Source: JADLDB01 sp040755835
GTDB taxonomy: Bacteria; Myxococcota; Myxococcia; Myxococcales; Myxococcaceae
DNA: 64,000 bases
Reading direction: 5' to 3'
NCBI GenBank assembly: GCA_040755835.1
Contig: JBFMAB010000017.1
Coordinates: forward strand, 1-64,000
Position 1 is the first letter of the stretch. Every line of letters begins with the position of its first letter. A program made the position numbers and the translations under genes. Shown one piece after another: positions 17,102 through 25,341 of the stretch. The notes beneath the pieces are model-generated. The model ran no database searches and was not told where the DNA came from. It saw only the letters and a list, made by a program, of their open reading frames with translations.

Positions 17102-18352
17102 ATGCGGTGGACCCTTCCGTTGATGGTGCTGTACGTCGTCGGGTGCCGGACCGAGGCCCCGGTGAGTTCTGCCGTCCCCGACGCTGGCGCCTGCGTGTGC
17201 CCCGCGCCCACCAGCGCCGCCGCGCCGCCGCCGATCAAGGCGCCCACCCGCGTCGAGCCCACGGCGCACACGCCGCACGTCACGCCGCTGGCCGTCTGCG
17301 AGGCGAGAGGCCGGCTGCCGCTCGACGCCGCGCAAGCGTGGTTCGATGACGGCAAGTTCGAGAAGGCGCTGTCCTGTGCGGCGCAGGCGGCGGCGTTGGC
17401 GCCGGGCGACGTGCTGGCCCATACCGAGCGCGGCAACGCGCTGGCGGCGCTGGAGCGCTTCGACGAGGCGAAGCTGGCGTACACCCGCGCGCTGGCGATC
17501 GACCCCGAGTCGCTGGAGGCGTTGGCGGGCGCCGCGCACCTGTACACGGTGTTGCTGCCGTCGTCGCGCGAGCTGGACGAGCTCGGCTCCGTCTTCGCCG
17601 AGCGCGGGCTGGACCTGGCGCGGGCGCAGCACGACGACGAGCTGGCGCTGTACTTCGCGCGCCTGTCGGCCATGGCGTTCAACGACATCGGCCAGCCGGA
17701 GAGCGCGCTCGATCGCGCCGACTGGGTGCTGGAGCGCAAGAAGGGCGATCCGGAGGCGCAGTACGAGCGCGCCGTGGCGCTGTTCGAGCTGTGCCGCTTC
17801 GGCGAGGCGCGGGCGGCCTTCAGCGCGCTGCTCAACGACAAGGATCGCGCGGCGTTCGCGCACCACCACCTGGGCCTCATCCTCGAGCGCGAAGACAAGC
17901 TGGTCGAGGCCGACGCGCACTTCAAGAAGGCGATGACGCTCGATCCCGATGCGTTCCCCGCGCCGGTGCTGCTGACGCCCGCCGACTTCCGGAAGGAGCT
18001 CGACGCGGTGCTGGCCGGGCTGCCGGCCGACATGCGGAAGGACCTCGCCGGCGTGCCGGTGCAGATGGAGGACCTGCCGGAGGAGGCCGACTTGACCGCC
18101 AACGAGCCGCCGCTGTCGCCGACGATCCTCGGGCTGTTCCGCGGCCCGCCGCTGGGCGAGGCCTGCGTGCCGGAGCCGGGCGCGAAGCCGGAGGTTCCCT
18201 GCCGGTCGATCGCCGTGTACCGGAAGAACCTCGCCCGAGCGGTGCGGAGCCGCGAGGAGCTGATCGAGCAGATCCGCGTCACGCTGCTGCACGAGATCGG
18301 CCACCTGCGCGGGGAGGACGACTACGAGCTCGCCGCGCGGGGGCTCGAGTGA
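17102..18352 (+). CDS. TPR lipoprotein with zincin-like metalloprotease tail
   Basis: A 416-residue protein from ATG 17102: signal peptide MRWTLPLMVLYVVGC, so it is lipidated; an ATG at 17057 adds an Arg-rich leader. Residues ~70-300 hold at least four tetratricopeptide repeats (WFDDGKFEKALSCAAQAAAL, AHTERGNALAALERFDEAK). The C-terminal ~75 residues end in VTLLHEIGHLRGEDDYEL, a zincin HExxH signature followed by an acidic residue cluster as in the small zincin-like peptidase domain (PF06262-like). So a TPR scaffold carries a likely zinc peptidase on the periplasmic or outer face. The final codons overlap the next gene by GTGA. Confidence 0.8.
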   Translation: MRWTLPLMVLYVVGCRTEAPVSSAVPDAGACVCPAPTSAAAPPPIKAPTRVEPTAHTPHVTPLAVCEARGRLPLDAAQAWFDDGKFEKALSCAAQAAALAPGDVLAHTERGNALAALERFDEAKLAYTRALAIDPESLEALAGAAHLYTVLLPSSRELDELGSVFAERGLDLARAQHDDELALYFARLSAMAFNDIGQPESALDRADWVLERKKGDPEAQYERAVALFELCRFGEARAAFSALLNDKDRAAFAHHHLGLILEREDKLVEADAHFKKAMTLDPDAFPAPVLLTPADFRKELDAVLAGLPADMRKDLAGVPVQMEDLPEEADLTANEPPLSPTILGLFRGPPLGEACVPEPGAKPEVPCRSIAVYRKNLARAVRSREELIEQIRVTLLHEIGHLRGEDDYELAARGLE

Positions 18353-19533
18353 CGCGCGCGAAGCGGGCGCAGGTCACCGTCACCCCGGCCGGGGCGAAGG
18401 GCCTGCGGCGGGGCAACCCCTGGTGCTACCGCACGGAGGTCGCCAGCTGGCCCGACGGGCTGGCGCCCGGGGAGATCGTCGACGTGGTCGACGGCCAGCG
18501 GAACCCGGTGGGCCAGGCCTTCGCCGCGTCGAAGTCGCCGCTCGCGCTGCGGCTCCTGACCCGCAAGTCCTCGCAGGAGGAGTCGATCGACGCGGCCTTC
18601 TTCGCCGAGCGCTTTGCGCGGGCGCTGGCGCGCCGCAGCTCGCTGCACCACCGCGATGGGTACCGGCTGGTGCACGCGGAGGCGGACCTGTTGCCGGGCC
18701 TGTTCGTCGACCGCTACGGCGACGCGCTCACCCTGCAGACGCTGTCCGAAGGCGCCGACGTGCGGAAGGCGGAGTGGGCGCCGGTGCTGGCGAAGCTGAC
18801 CGGGGCGCGGCTGGTGGTGTGCCGCGACGACGCGTCGGGCCGGGACTTCGAAAGCCTGCCGCGCGAGAAGCGGATCCTCCTGGGCGAGGAGCCGACGATC
18901 GTCGGGTACCACGAGGGGCCGACGCGCTTCGAGATCGACCTCGTCCACGACATGAAGACGGGCAGCTTCCTCGACCAGGTGGACAACCACCTGCGCGCCG
19001 GCGAGCTGGCCCGCGGCGAGGCGCTCGACACGTTCAGCTACCACGGCGGCTTCGCGCTCTCGCTCGCGCGCAGCTGCAAGAAGGTGACCGCCGTCGAGCA
19101 GGACGCCACCGCCGCCGAGAAGATCCGCGCCAACGCGAAGGCCAACGGCCACGGCCACGTCGAGGTGCTGACCGCCAACGCCTTCGACGTGCTGCGCGGC
19201 TACGCCGACGAGGGCCGGCGCTTCGACGCGGTGGTGATCGATCCGCCGGGCCTCGCCAAGCGCAAAGAGGGCCTGAAGGCAGCGCGGCGCGCGTACCACG
19301 AGCTCAACCTCCGTGCGCTCAAACTGGTGAAGCCCGAAGGGCTGCTCGTGACCTGCTCGTGCTCGGGGAAGGTGAGCCGCGCGCTCTTCGAGGAGATCGT
19401 CCTGGACGCCGCCGCGGACGCGAAGCGGCAGGTGCAGATCCTCGAGCGGCGGGGCGCGGGCATCGATCACCCGGCGCTCGGCGCGCTACCCGAGACGGAG
19501 TACCTGAAGGCGTGGTTTCTGCGCGTCCTGTGA
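18349..19533 (+). CDS. rlmI: 23S rRNA (cytosine-C5)-methyltransferase-type RlmI
   Basis: A 394-residue protein from GTG 18349, overlapping the previous stop (GTGA). An N-terminal PUA-type RNA-binding region begins VTPAGAKGLRRGNPW. The Rossmann SAM-binding part has LDTFSYHGGFALSLAR, AVEQD, and VVIDPPGLAKRK with the catalytic PP loop, then LLVTCSCSG with paired cysteines. RlmI methylates C1962 of 23S rRNA in E. coli; here the exact target is inferred from family. The length and order match RlmI/SAM-dependent class I methyltransferases. Confidence 0.9.
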   Translation: MTRAKRAQVTVTPAGAKGLRRGNPWCYRTEVASWPDGLAPGEIVDVVDGQRNPVGQAFAASKSPLALRLLTRKSSQEESIDAAFFAERFARALARRSSLHHRDGYRLVHAEADLLPGLFVDRYGDALTLQTLSEGADVRKAEWAPVLAKLTGARLVVCRDDASGRDFESLPREKRILLGEEPTIVGYHEGPTRFEIDLVHDMKTGSFLDQVDNHLRAGELARGEALDTFSYHGGFALSLARSCKKVTAVEQDATAAEKIRANAKANGHGHVEVLTANAFDVLRGYADEGRRFDAVVIDPPGLAKRKEGLKAARRAYHELNLRALKLVKPEGLLVTCSCSGKVSRALFEEIVLDAAADAKRQVQILERRGAGIDHPALGALPETEYLKAWFLRVL

Positions 19534-20013
19534 CTACTTGACGCCCAGCTCCTTCTTCAGCCGCTTCGTCAGCTCGAAGTACTCCTGCCGGGAGAACGGC
19601 TGGTTCAAGATGTGGAAGTCCTTCTTCGTGAGCCCGACGCAACCGAAGCAGTAGGTGCAGTCGGACAGGTTTCTCGAGAAGTAGAGGTAGGCGCTGTTGG
19701 CGCAGTTCTCGGACTGAACGCAATAGGCGCACGCGTTGAGCGACTTCGAGTCGATGCAGTGCGTGCAGTTGTTGCACAGCGCGCAGCCAGTGCAGTGAGT
19801 ACAGCCGAAGCAGCCTTCGCACGTCTTGCAGAACATGCAGTTCGCGCAGCGCTCGCAGTTGGTGCAACCGTAGCTGCCGGGGTTGCCGGGGTCCTGCGCG
19901 AAGGTGCGCGCGAGCGCGTTGAGCTCGTCGAGGAAGCGCCGTTGGTCGAGCGAGGCGATCAGCGCGCGGGCGCTTTCCTGGTCCAGGGGGGATTTCGGCG
20001 TCGAGCGGGCCAC
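19534..20013 (-). CDS. Small protein with Cys at every third residue
   Basis: A 159-residue protein. Residues 50-86 contain 13 cysteines at exact three-residue intervals (GCTNCERCANCMFCKTC and on), then C95, C98, C104, C119, C122 and C125, 19 in all. The C-terminus, CFGCVGL then HILNQPFSRQEYFEL, is a block known from Cys-rich 'caib/baif'-type proteins of environmental bacteria. The N-terminal 45 residues are helical and Arg/Leu rich. No signal peptide is seen, so it is probably cytoplasmic and could bind several zinc ions or iron-sulfur clusters, but neither is proven. It sits immediately after rlmI on the opposite strand. Confidence 0.85.
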   Translation of the reverse strand: MARSTPKSPLDQESARALIASLDQRRFLDELNALARTFAQDPGNPGSYGCTNCERCANCMFCKTCEGCFGCTHCTGCALCNNCTHCIDSKSLNACAYCVQSENCANSAYLYFSRNLSDCTYCFGCVGLTKKDFHILNQPFSRQEYFELTKRLKKELGVK

Positions 20014-20053
20014 GGCGCGAGTAAACCCCAGTCTGCTGGGCGCGAAAGAAATT

Positions 20054-20800
20054 TCAGGGCAGCTGCCCCACGAACCAGGCCACCGCCTCCGCCAGGACGT
20101 GGGGCTTCTCGAGGTGCGGCAGGTGGCGGCAGCCCGCGAGGGTGACGAGCCGCGCCTCGCGGATCAAGTCGGACGCGCGGTCCACTTGCGCGCCGGTGGT
20201 GAACTCGTCGGCGTCGCCGCGGGCGAGCAGCGTGGGGCAGGTGACGCCCCGAAGGAAGTCGTCGACCTGCCAGCCGTCGCGGGAGGCGTCGCGCCAGAGC
20301 CGCGACCAGGCGGCGAAGGTCTTCTGCGGATCGCTCGGGGCGTCGAACACCGAGGCGCCCGCCGCGACGAACTGCGACATCATGCCTTCGATCGCCGCGC
20401 GCAGCGCCGGCTCGACGAAGAGCACCGGGGCGATCGCGGCGACCGCGGTGGTGGGCATGGCTGCGCCGCCAGCGTGCACCAGGGCGATGGTGGCGCCTTC
20501 CTGCACGCCGAGGAGGATCACCTCGGGCAGCCGCAGCGCGTCGCGGAGCGCCGGGAGCACCTCGAGCGCCTCGTGCTCGAGGTAGTCCGGCGCGAGGCGC
20601 GGCTCCTCGAGCGACTCCGAGCGGCCGGCGCCCTGGCGCGAGTAGGCGTACACGCGAGCGCCAAGCGCCTCCGCCAGCAGCCGCGGAAACGCGCCCCAGC
20701 CCTTCACCGAGCCCATCGCCTCGTGAAGCAGCAGGACGGGCGGCCGCTCCGAGGGGCTCCCCCACCACTCGTACTCGAGGGACACGTCCCGGACGGTCAC
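20054..20800 (-). CDS. Alpha/beta-hydrolase-fold protein without nucleophile Ser
   Basis: From GTG 20800 the protein has 248 residues of the alpha/beta-hydrolase fold: VLLLHEAMGSVKGW (oxyanion loop), a nucleophile-elbow region, CPTLLARGDADEF (acid) and GCRHLPHLEKP (His). At the elbow the usual G-x-Ser-x-G reads LLGVQEGATIAL, so Ser is Gln. The protein is therefore either inactive as an ester hydrolase or uses a different chemistry. TTG 20809 is an alternative start. No Shine-Dalgarno is obvious. It lies alone between a Cys-rich gene and a divergent lysozyme-fold gene. Confidence 0.8.
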   Translation of the reverse strand: MTVRDVSLEYEWWGSPSERPPVLLLHEAMGSVKGWGAFPRLLAEALGARVYAYSRQGAGRSESLEEPRLAPDYLEHEALEVLPALRDALRLPEVILLGVQEGATIALVHAGGAAMPTTAVAAIAPVLFVEPALRAAIEGMMSQFVAAGASVFDAPSDPQKTFAAWSRLWRDASRDGWQVDDFLRGVTCPTLLARGDADEFTTGAQVDRASDLIREARLVTLAGCRHLPHLEKPHVLAEAVAWFVGQLP

Positions 20801-20902
20801 GGTGGCCAAGGCGCGCGCAAGTAAAGCACGGCCGCGCGACGCTGCCAGCGGGCGCCAGTTCCCGCTTGCCGCGGTCGGGGCGCCGGGCGGACAATCAACG
20901 CC

Positions 20903-21526
20903 GTGACGATCGGAGTTGGAGGCCCCCGTTCCGCGCTGCAGCCGTTGCCCCAGGCGCGCAACGCGACCGTCTCGCTCGAGCAGCTGGCGCCCTGGATCAT
21001 CAGGTTCGCCGAGCAGTACCGGGTGCGGCCGGAGCTGATCGCGGCGATCGTCCGGCAGGAGTCCAGCTTCATCAACCACGGCGTCCACCGCGACGGCACC
21101 GGCCACGGGTTGGTGGGCCTCGACGACAACGGGCTGCTCCCCGACTTCGAGCGCTGGGCCGGCGTGCGCGTGGGGCGCGGGCGCGCGGCCAACACCATCG
21201 CGCCGGAGAAGCAGATCGAGTTCCTCGCGAAGACGCTCGCGGACTTCACCGCTCGGCTCAACGGCGACGACTGGGCCGCGGTGCGCGCGTGGCACGCGGG
21301 CTTCAACGGGCGCGATCGGTCGAACGGCGTCGAGTACGAGTCGCTCATCCGCGGGCACGTCGCCGCGGTGCAGCCCGCGCTGGCGCCGACGACCGGCGGC
21401 GCGGCCCCGGACGACGGTGGTGCGGCGCTCGCGTCCAGCTACGAGGCGAGGTCGCGCGAACCGGTGCGCCTCGACGTCGGCCCCGGCGCGCCGCTGAGCA
21501 AGAGCCTCGACTACGGCGAGTCCTGA
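20903..21526 (+). CDS. Lysozyme-fold (lytic-transglycosylase-like) protein
   Basis: A 207-residue protein. ELIAAIVRQESSFIN at about residues 44-58 is the SLT/goose-lysozyme-like signature with likely catalytic Glu53, followed by a GTGHGLVGLDDNG loop with Gly and Asp residues and NTIAPEKQIEFLAKTL, ending in an Ala/Gly/Asp-rich linker and a Pro-rich tail. This family cleaves the MurNAc-GlcNAc bond in peptidoglycan. No signal peptide is seen, so it could be cytoplasmic, exported by another route, or start upstream in error. GTG 20903 is chosen for lack of a better ATG. Confidence 0.65.
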   Translation: MTIGVGGPRSALQPLPQARNATVSLEQLAPWIIRFAEQYRVRPELIAAIVRQESSFINHGVHRDGTGHGLVGLDDNGLLPDFERWAGVRVGRGRAANTIAPEKQIEFLAKTLADFTARLNGDDWAAVRAWHAGFNGRDRSNGVEYESLIRGHVAAVQPALAPTTGGAAPDDGGAALASSYEARSREPVRLDVGPGAPLSKSLDYGES

Positions 21527-21619
21527 CGGGACTCCACACCGGCACTGCCGCCCGTCTGGCGAGAGTCGCCGCCTCCGCGGCCTGCCCGAAGCGGTCGCTC
21601 GTGTGGCAGGGGGGCGCGC

Positions 21620-22157
21620 GTGCGTCACTTCGCGATCGTCCTGCCTCTCGTCGCGCTCGCCGGCCGCACCTGCGGTGAAGTCCACATCGGCGGCAACGGC
21701 GGAGGGACGGGCGGTGGCGGCGCGACTGGCGGCGGCAGCGGCGGCGGCAGCGGCGGCGGACTGGCGGCGGACTGGCGGCGGATTGGCGGCGGATTGGCGG
21801 CGGATTGGCGGCGGATTGGCGGCGGATTGGCGGCGGATTGGCGGCGACGACATGCTGCCGGACGGTGGCTGCGCCATGGACTGCGGCGCCGGCGTCTGCG
21901 TCGCGGGGAGCTGCTGACCTTCGGCGTCGCAGGTGTGCGGCGACGCGTGCTGCGCGAGGGGCGCGGTGTGCCTCTTCGGCCGTTGCGTGACGCCGGGCAC
22001 GGCGTGTCACACCGGCAACGACCGCGCGGCGGGCGGGTGCTGCGAGACGGCGCTGGGGAGCGACGGCGGCCGCGCGGACGCGGGCGACAACGACTCGGCG
22101 CGAGTTACGCCGGTCTGCATCACGAGCCGCTCCACTTCGGGTAGAAGCCGCACCGCC
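21620..22157 (+). pseudogene. Broken Cys-rich exported protein gene (two frames plus TGA)
   Basis: The GTG at 21620 opens a signal-peptide-like start (RHFAIVLPLVALAG) and a Gly-rich linker. After an 11-bp tandem repeat (21760-21847) the recognisable Cys-rich region, MLPDGGCAMDCGAGVC, is in another frame. That frame then meets a TGA (21915-21917) and resumes with VCGDACCARGAVCLFGRC and CHTGNDRAAGGCC, as in the Cys-rich lipoproteins of this genome. It stays open into the helicase gene with no stop of its own. The gene therefore needs a frame change and loss of the TGA to be read through. It could be a phase-variable gene rather than a dead one. Confidence 0.6.
21760..21847 (+). repeat. Eight tandem copies of an 11-bp unit
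   Basis: Eight units of the pattern AYTGGCGGCGG: two with ACTG, then six with ATTG, the last ending GCGA. Because 11 is not a multiple of three, each copy gained or lost changes the reading frame. It encodes LAADWRRIGGG steps and lies between the export signal and Cys-rich region of the gene at 21620. Confidence 0.95.
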
Positions 22158-24179
22158 GTGGACCTGTCGCACCTCAATCCCCCGCAGCGCGAGGCCGTGC
22201 TGACGACCGAAGGCCCCTTGCTCGTGCTGGCGGGCGCGGGCTCGGGGAAGACGCGCGTCATCACCCACCGCATCGTCCACCTGCTCGACCGGAAGGTGCC
22301 GGCGAAGGCGATCCTCGCGGTCACCTTCACCAACAAGGCCGCCGCCGAGATGAAGGAGCGCGTGGTGCACATGGGCGGGCAGCGCGCCACGGGCGTCACG
22401 CTGTCCACCTTCCACGCGTTCGGCGCCGAGGTGCTGCGCGAGCACCTCACGAAGCTGGGCTGGCCGAAGAAGTTCGCCATCGCCGACACCGGTGACCAGA
22501 TCGCGCTCGTGCGCCGGGCGATGAAGGACCGGCAGATCGACGACAAGACGTTCGATCCGCGCAAGGTGCTGACGCTCATTTCCCGCGCGAAGAACTCGGG
22601 CGTCGAGCCGCAGCCGAAGCCCGAGGGGCAGGGCGACGATCTCGATCTCGTCGCGCACCTGGTCTTCCCGCTGTACCAGCTGGGCCTCAAGGCGCAGGGC
22701 GCGGTGGACTTCGACGATCTCATCGTCTTCCCGTCGAAGATCTTCACCGAGTTCCCGGAGGTGAAAGCGCAGTACGCGAGGCGCTTCCGCTACGTGATGG
22801 TGGACGAGTACCAGGACACCAACCGCGCGCAGCTCGATCTGCTCATCCACCTCGCGGGGGACCACCAGAACGTCTGCGTCGTCGGCGACGATGACCAATG
22901 CATCTACTCGTGGCGCGGCGCCGAGGTGCGCAACATCCTCGAGTTCGAGAAGTACTTCCCGTCGGGCAAGGAGGTGCGCCTCGAGCAGAACTACCGCTCG
23001 ACGCAGGTGATCCTCGACGCGGCCAACGCCGTCATCGAGAAGAACCCGCACCGGCGCGCCAAGCGCATGTGGACGGACCGGAAGGGCGGGGCGCTCGTGC
23101 AGGTGGTGTCGACGCCGAGTGAGGAGGAGGAGGCCCGCTGGATCGCCGCCGAGGTGAAGAAGGCGATCGCCCAGGGCATGCCCCCCGACGAGATCGCCGT
23201 GCTGTACCGGGTCAACGGCCAGTCGCGCGTCATCGAGGAGTGCCTGCGCGAGAAGCAGGTCCGCTACGAGGTGGTGGGCGGCTCCGAGTTCTTCGATCGC
23301 CGCGAGGTGAGGGACGTGATCGCCTACTTCAAGGTGATCGCGAACCCGCGGGACGAGGTGTCGCTGTTGCGCATCGTCAACGTGCCGGCGCGCGGCATCG
23401 GCGACGTCACCATGGAGCGGCTCACGTCGTGGGCGCTCGCCGAGGACGTGCCGCTGTGGGAGGCGATGCGCCGCGCGAAGGAGATCGAGCAACTGCCGCA
23501 GGGCGCCGCCGAGAAGGTGCTCGAGTTCGTGGAGCTCATCGAGAAGAACCGCAAGGCCTTCACGAAGGGCAACCTCGCCGAGCTGACCCGGCGCCTGCTC
23601 GAGGACATCCACTTCGTCGAGGCCGCCCGCGCGCAGGCGCCCAGCCTCGCCGCGGGCGATCGCAAGGCGAAGGCCGTCGCGCAGGTGATCCACTCGCTCG
23701 AGGCGTACGAGAAGCGCGAAGGCCCCAAGGCCAGCCTGCTCACGTACCTGAACCGCCTCGCGCTCGACACGAAGGAACAAGAAGACGAGCCGCAGCACAC
23801 GCCGGGCCGCGTGACGTTGATGACGCTGCACGGCGCGAAGGGGCTCGAGTGGCGCCTCGTCTTCCTCGCCGGCTGCGAAGAGGAGCTCTTGCCCCACTCC
23901 GGCATGCAGGGCGAAGCGCCCAACCCCGAGGAGGAACGGCGCCTGTGCTACGTCGGGATGACCCGCGCCCGCGAGCGCCTGGTGATGACCCGCACCACCA
24001 CTCGCATCCGCCGCGGCCGGGAGGTGCCGCGCACCCCGAGCCGCTTCCTGGGGGATATTCCGGAAGCGTTCCAGGAGGTTATCGACATCGGCGCCGTCCC
24101 GGAGGGGCCGCCGACCGAGGAGGAGAAGCGCTTCTTCGCGAGCCTCAAGGACCGGCTCAAGGCGGGCAGCGGCGCTTGA
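22158..24179 (+). CDS. UvrD/Rep-family superfamily I DNA helicase
   Basis: From GTG 22158 a 673-residue 3'-5' helicase. Motif Q/NPPQREAV precedes Walker A GAGSGKTR at residues 26-33. Later motifs VMVDEYQDTNRAQ, GDDDQCIYSWRGA, LEQNYRST, EIAVLYRVNGQSR, VTLMTLHGAKGLEW and YVGMTRARERL are all present and in order. The length matches Rep (673) more than UvrD or PcrA (about 720), but the family cannot be narrowed by eye. It acts in repair or replication restart. The frame is open upstream into a broken Cys-rich gene, so the true start must be near VDLSHLNPPQ, where GTG 22158 lies. Confidence 0.95.
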   Translation: MDLSHLNPPQREAVLTTEGPLLVLAGAGSGKTRVITHRIVHLLDRKVPAKAILAVTFTNKAAAEMKERVVHMGGQRATGVTLSTFHAFGAEVLREHLTKLGWPKKFAIADTGDQIALVRRAMKDRQIDDKTFDPRKVLTLISRAKNSGVEPQPKPEGQGDDLDLVAHLVFPLYQLGLKAQGAVDFDDLIVFPSKIFTEFPEVKAQYARRFRYVMVDEYQDTNRAQLDLLIHLAGDHQNVCVVGDDDQCIYSWRGAEVRNILEFEKYFPSGKEVRLEQNYRSTQVILDAANAVIEKNPHRRAKRMWTDRKGGALVQVVSTPSEEEEARWIAAEVKKAIAQGMPPDEIAVLYRVNGQSRVIEECLREKQVRYEVVGGSEFFDRREVRDVIAYFKVIANPRDEVSLLRIVNVPARGIGDVTMERLTSWALAEDVPLWEAMRRAKEIEQLPQGAAEKVLEFVELIEKNRKAFTKGNLAELTRRLLEDIHFVEAARAQAPSLAAGDRKAKAVAQVIHSLEAYEKREGPKASLLTYLNRLALDTKEQEDEPQHTPGRVTLMTLHGAKGLEWRLVFLAGCEEELLPHSGMQGEAPNPEEERRLCYVGMTRARERLVMTRTTTRIRRGREVPRTPSRFLGDIPEAFQEVIDIGAVPEGPPTEEEKRFFASLKDRLKAGSGA

Positions 24180-24193
24180 GAGCGCGCGCCCGC

Positions 24194-24222
24194 TTGACAG
24201 TGCGGGGCGCGACAGGTAGCAG
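24194..24222 (+). promoter_or_regulatory. Promoter for rplM-rpsI
   Basis: Consensus -35 TTGACA at 24194-24199, 17-base spacer, TAGCAG at 24217-24222. It lies 80 bases before rplM and after the helicase stop. Confidence 0.6.
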
Positions 24223-24302
24223 GGCGCCCTTTCCGCGTTCCCGCGAGGGGCGCGCCGTTCGTATTTCAGCGTATTTCAGCTCCATTCGAGGCTTTGACGA
24301 CC

Positions 24303-24752
24303 ATGCCGCACCAGAGGACGTACAGCGCGAAGGCGAAGGACATCAAGCGCGAGTGGCACGTGATCGACGTGTCCGGCAAGGTCCTGGGCCGCGCCGCCAC
24401 GCAGATCGCCACGCTGCTCAAGGGCAAGCACAAGCCGATGTACACGCCGTCGATCGACACCGGCGATCACGTCATCGTGATCAACGCCGCCAAGGTGAAG
24501 GTCACCGGGAACAAGGCGAACCAGAAGTTGTACTACCGGCACCCGTTCGCGGGCTTCCCGGGCGCGCTGAAGGTGTCCAACTACGAGACCCTGCAGCAGC
24601 GTCACCCGGAGGACATCATCCTCTACGCGGTGCGCCGCATGCTCCCCCGCAACGCGCTCGGCCGGCAGATGATGACCAAGCTGCGCGTGTACGCGGACGA
24701 CAAGCACCCGCACGGGGCCCAGAAGCCGACCGCGAAGCAGATCTCCGCCTGA
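24303..24752 (+). CDS. rplM: Ribosomal protein uL13
   Basis: A 149-residue L13. RTYSAKAKDIKREWHVID is the family N-terminus; HPFAGFPGALK and RMLPRNALGRQMM match the conserved core. It is an early-assembling 50S protein that binds 23S rRNA. The ATG at 24303 is chosen; a TTG at 24294 nine bases upstream is closer to GAGG but gives an extra MTT. It is cotranscribed with rpsI, 24 bases downstream, the usual order. Its own promoter is at 24194-24222. Confidence 0.97.
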   Translation: MPHQRTYSAKAKDIKREWHVIDVSGKVLGRAATQIATLLKGKHKPMYTPSIDTGDHVIVINAAKVKVTGNKANQKLYYRHPFAGFPGALKVSNYETLQQRHPEDIILYAVRRMLPRNALGRQMMTKLRVYADDKHPHGAQKPTAKQISA

Positions 24753-24776
24753 TTCGGAAAGTAAGGACAAGACGCC

Positions 24777-25178
24777 ATGGCCAAGTCTGGCACTGATGGG
24801 TTCTACGCTACCGGCCGCCGCAAGGAGGCCACCGCCCGCGTGTGGGTGAAGCCCGGCTCGGGCGCGATGATCGTCAACGGCCGTCCTCTCGACGAGTACT
24901 TCGGTCGCGAGACGTCGATCATGATCATCAACCAGCCCCTGCAGGTGCTGGAGCAGATGGGCAAGATCGACATGACCGTGAACGTGCGCGGCGGCGGCCT
25001 CTCGGGCCAGGCCGGCGCGATCCGCCACGGCCTGTCGCGCGCGCTGTGCCGTCTCAACTCGGAGTTCCGGCCGCCGCTGAAGAAGGCCGGTTTCCTCACG
25101 CGTGACCAGCGCGCCGTCGAGCGCAAGAAGCCGGGTCGCCCGGGCGCCCGCAAGCGCTTCCAGTTCTCCAAGCGCTGA
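24777..25178 (+). CDS. rpsI: Ribosomal protein uS9
   Basis: A 133-residue S9. GFYATGRRKEATARVWVKPG and the C-terminal RKKPGRPGARKRFQFSKR, whose tail reaches the P-site tRNA, identify it. It is a 30S subunit protein in the ribosomal head. It follows rplM by 24 bases with an AAGGAC-type ribosome-binding site. The final residue is Arg, as in most bacteria, where it contacts the anticodon loop. Confidence 0.98.
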   Translation: MAKSGTDGFYATGRRKEATARVWVKPGSGAMIVNGRPLDEYFGRETSIMIINQPLQVLEQMGKIDMTVNVRGGGLSGQAGAIRHGLSRALCRLNSEFRPPLKKAGFLTRDQRAVERKKPGRPGARKRFQFSKR

Positions 25179-25341
25179 AGCGAACGGCTCCACGGCCCTG
25201 GTTTTCGAGCCGCCGCCTCCCGTCGTGGGGCGCGCGGCTCGTCGCTTTTCGGAGGTGCCGGTGCGGTGCGCGCCCGCGCCTACCTGCCCGTACCTGTGGA
25301 ACGGGGCTTGGCGGCGGGTGAAAGCTGCTAGCCTCGCCCGA

